A DNA stretch of 5,987 nt from Planctomycetaceae bacterium (GTDB lineage Bacteria > Planctomycetota > Planctomycetia > Pirellulales > Thermoguttaceae), in assembly GCA_031274045.1 (NCBI GenBank), contig JAISQS010000348.1, positions 1-5,987 on the forward strand. The letters run 5' to 3'. A program made the position numbers and the translations under genes. The notes under the pieces are model-generated. The model worked only from the letters and a program-made list of their open reading frames with translations, was not told the DNA's origin and did not search any database. Positions 5,818 through 5,987 of this stretch are shown here, piece by piece; within the stretch, counting starts at the first letter, position 1; the number at the start of each line of letters is the position of its first letter.

Positions 5818-5978
5818 TCCCAACGCCCCAAAGGGGCAACATAATCCAGCCCACCGCAACGCGGTGGGAATCGTGAAATTTTAATATCCAACGCCCTGAA
5901 AGGGCAATATAAAATAAATCGTGACCCACCGCGTTGCGGCGGACTAGAATATGTTGTCCTTTCAGGGCGATGGATATT
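5818..5978. repeat. REP/BIME-like cluster of five short GC-rich hairpins
   Basis: Two hairpin types alternate. Type 1 is GCCCCAAAGGGGC (5825-5837), GCCCTGAAAGGGC (5893-5905) and, inverted, GTCCTTTCAGGGC (5956-5968). Type 2 is CCCACCGC-AAC-GCGGTGGG (5850-5868) and CCACCGC-GTT-GCGGCGG (5926-5942, one mismatch). AATATCCAACGCCCTG at 5884 and its near reverse complement ending GATGGATATT at 5978 make the second half a larger inverted repeat. The paired small palindromes with short spacers resemble bacterial REP doublets mobilised by REP-associated tyrosine transposases. None is encoded here, so that link is inference. The array may continue past the right edge. Confidence 0.75.
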
Positions 5979-5987
5979 GGAAAAATC

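Noticed and set aside
5818..5978. Regular hairpins at the right end as a CRISPR array.
   Set aside because: The repeats are only about 13-19 bases, of two types, one is inverted, and the spacers vary in length and are AT-rich; this is REP-like organisation.

Overview
The window looks like a low-GC member of the Planctomycetota. Three of its five genes encode DUF1559-type pseudopilins: an N-terminal prepilin cleavage motif (GFTLxELL), a hydrophobic helix, a C-terminal H-X9-DG motif, and about 400 residues. The other two encode small lipoproteins of the kind that accompany such genes in this phylum. The family is also known from related phyla, so the assignment is by family, not by any marker gene. 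The AT-rich, repeat-dense spacers resemble those of uncultured host-associated planctomycetes, but that is an impression.

All five genes are on the minus strand. In order of transcription (right to left): DUF1559 gene c (4136-5410), its tandem paralogue b (2730-3995), a lipoprotein with a transthyretin/carboxypeptidase-regulatory-like domain (1912-2328), DUF1559 gene a (700-1887), and the first 35 codons of a second lipoprotein running off the left edge (1-107). The lipoprotein and gene a are 24 nt apart, each with its own Shine-Dalgarno sequence, and form a probable two-gene operon. Genes b and c are a duplication of about 1.2 kb with an offset of about 1.4 kb, and they share several tracts of 44-47 identical bases. 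Their N-terminal leaders are long and differ from each other.

The spacers are the more unusual part. Three copies of one palindromic AT-rich repeat (core GAGAATACG...CGTATTCTC bounded by T and A runs) lie between or beside the genes at 280-544, 2591-2699 and 5511-5713. The first sits inside a larger imperfect inverted repeat covering 162-692, which also contains a perfect 28-bp palindrome in one arm only. A different inverted repeat built from CGCAGAT phrases lies at 2408-2565, and a REP/BIME-like cluster of five small GC-rich hairpins fills 5818-5978. Two of these repeats extend the reading frames of real genes upstream, so the longest-ORF starts of the lipoprotein and of gene c are probably wrong. 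Starts here were chosen from Shine-Dalgarno sites and signal peptides.

The pseudopilins and lipoproteins probably all act at the cell envelope, but their substrate or structure cannot be told from sequence. No RNA gene, CRISPR array, transposase or convincing intrinsic terminator was seen. The best candidate for something undescribed is the palindromic repeat family; no new protein system is evident.
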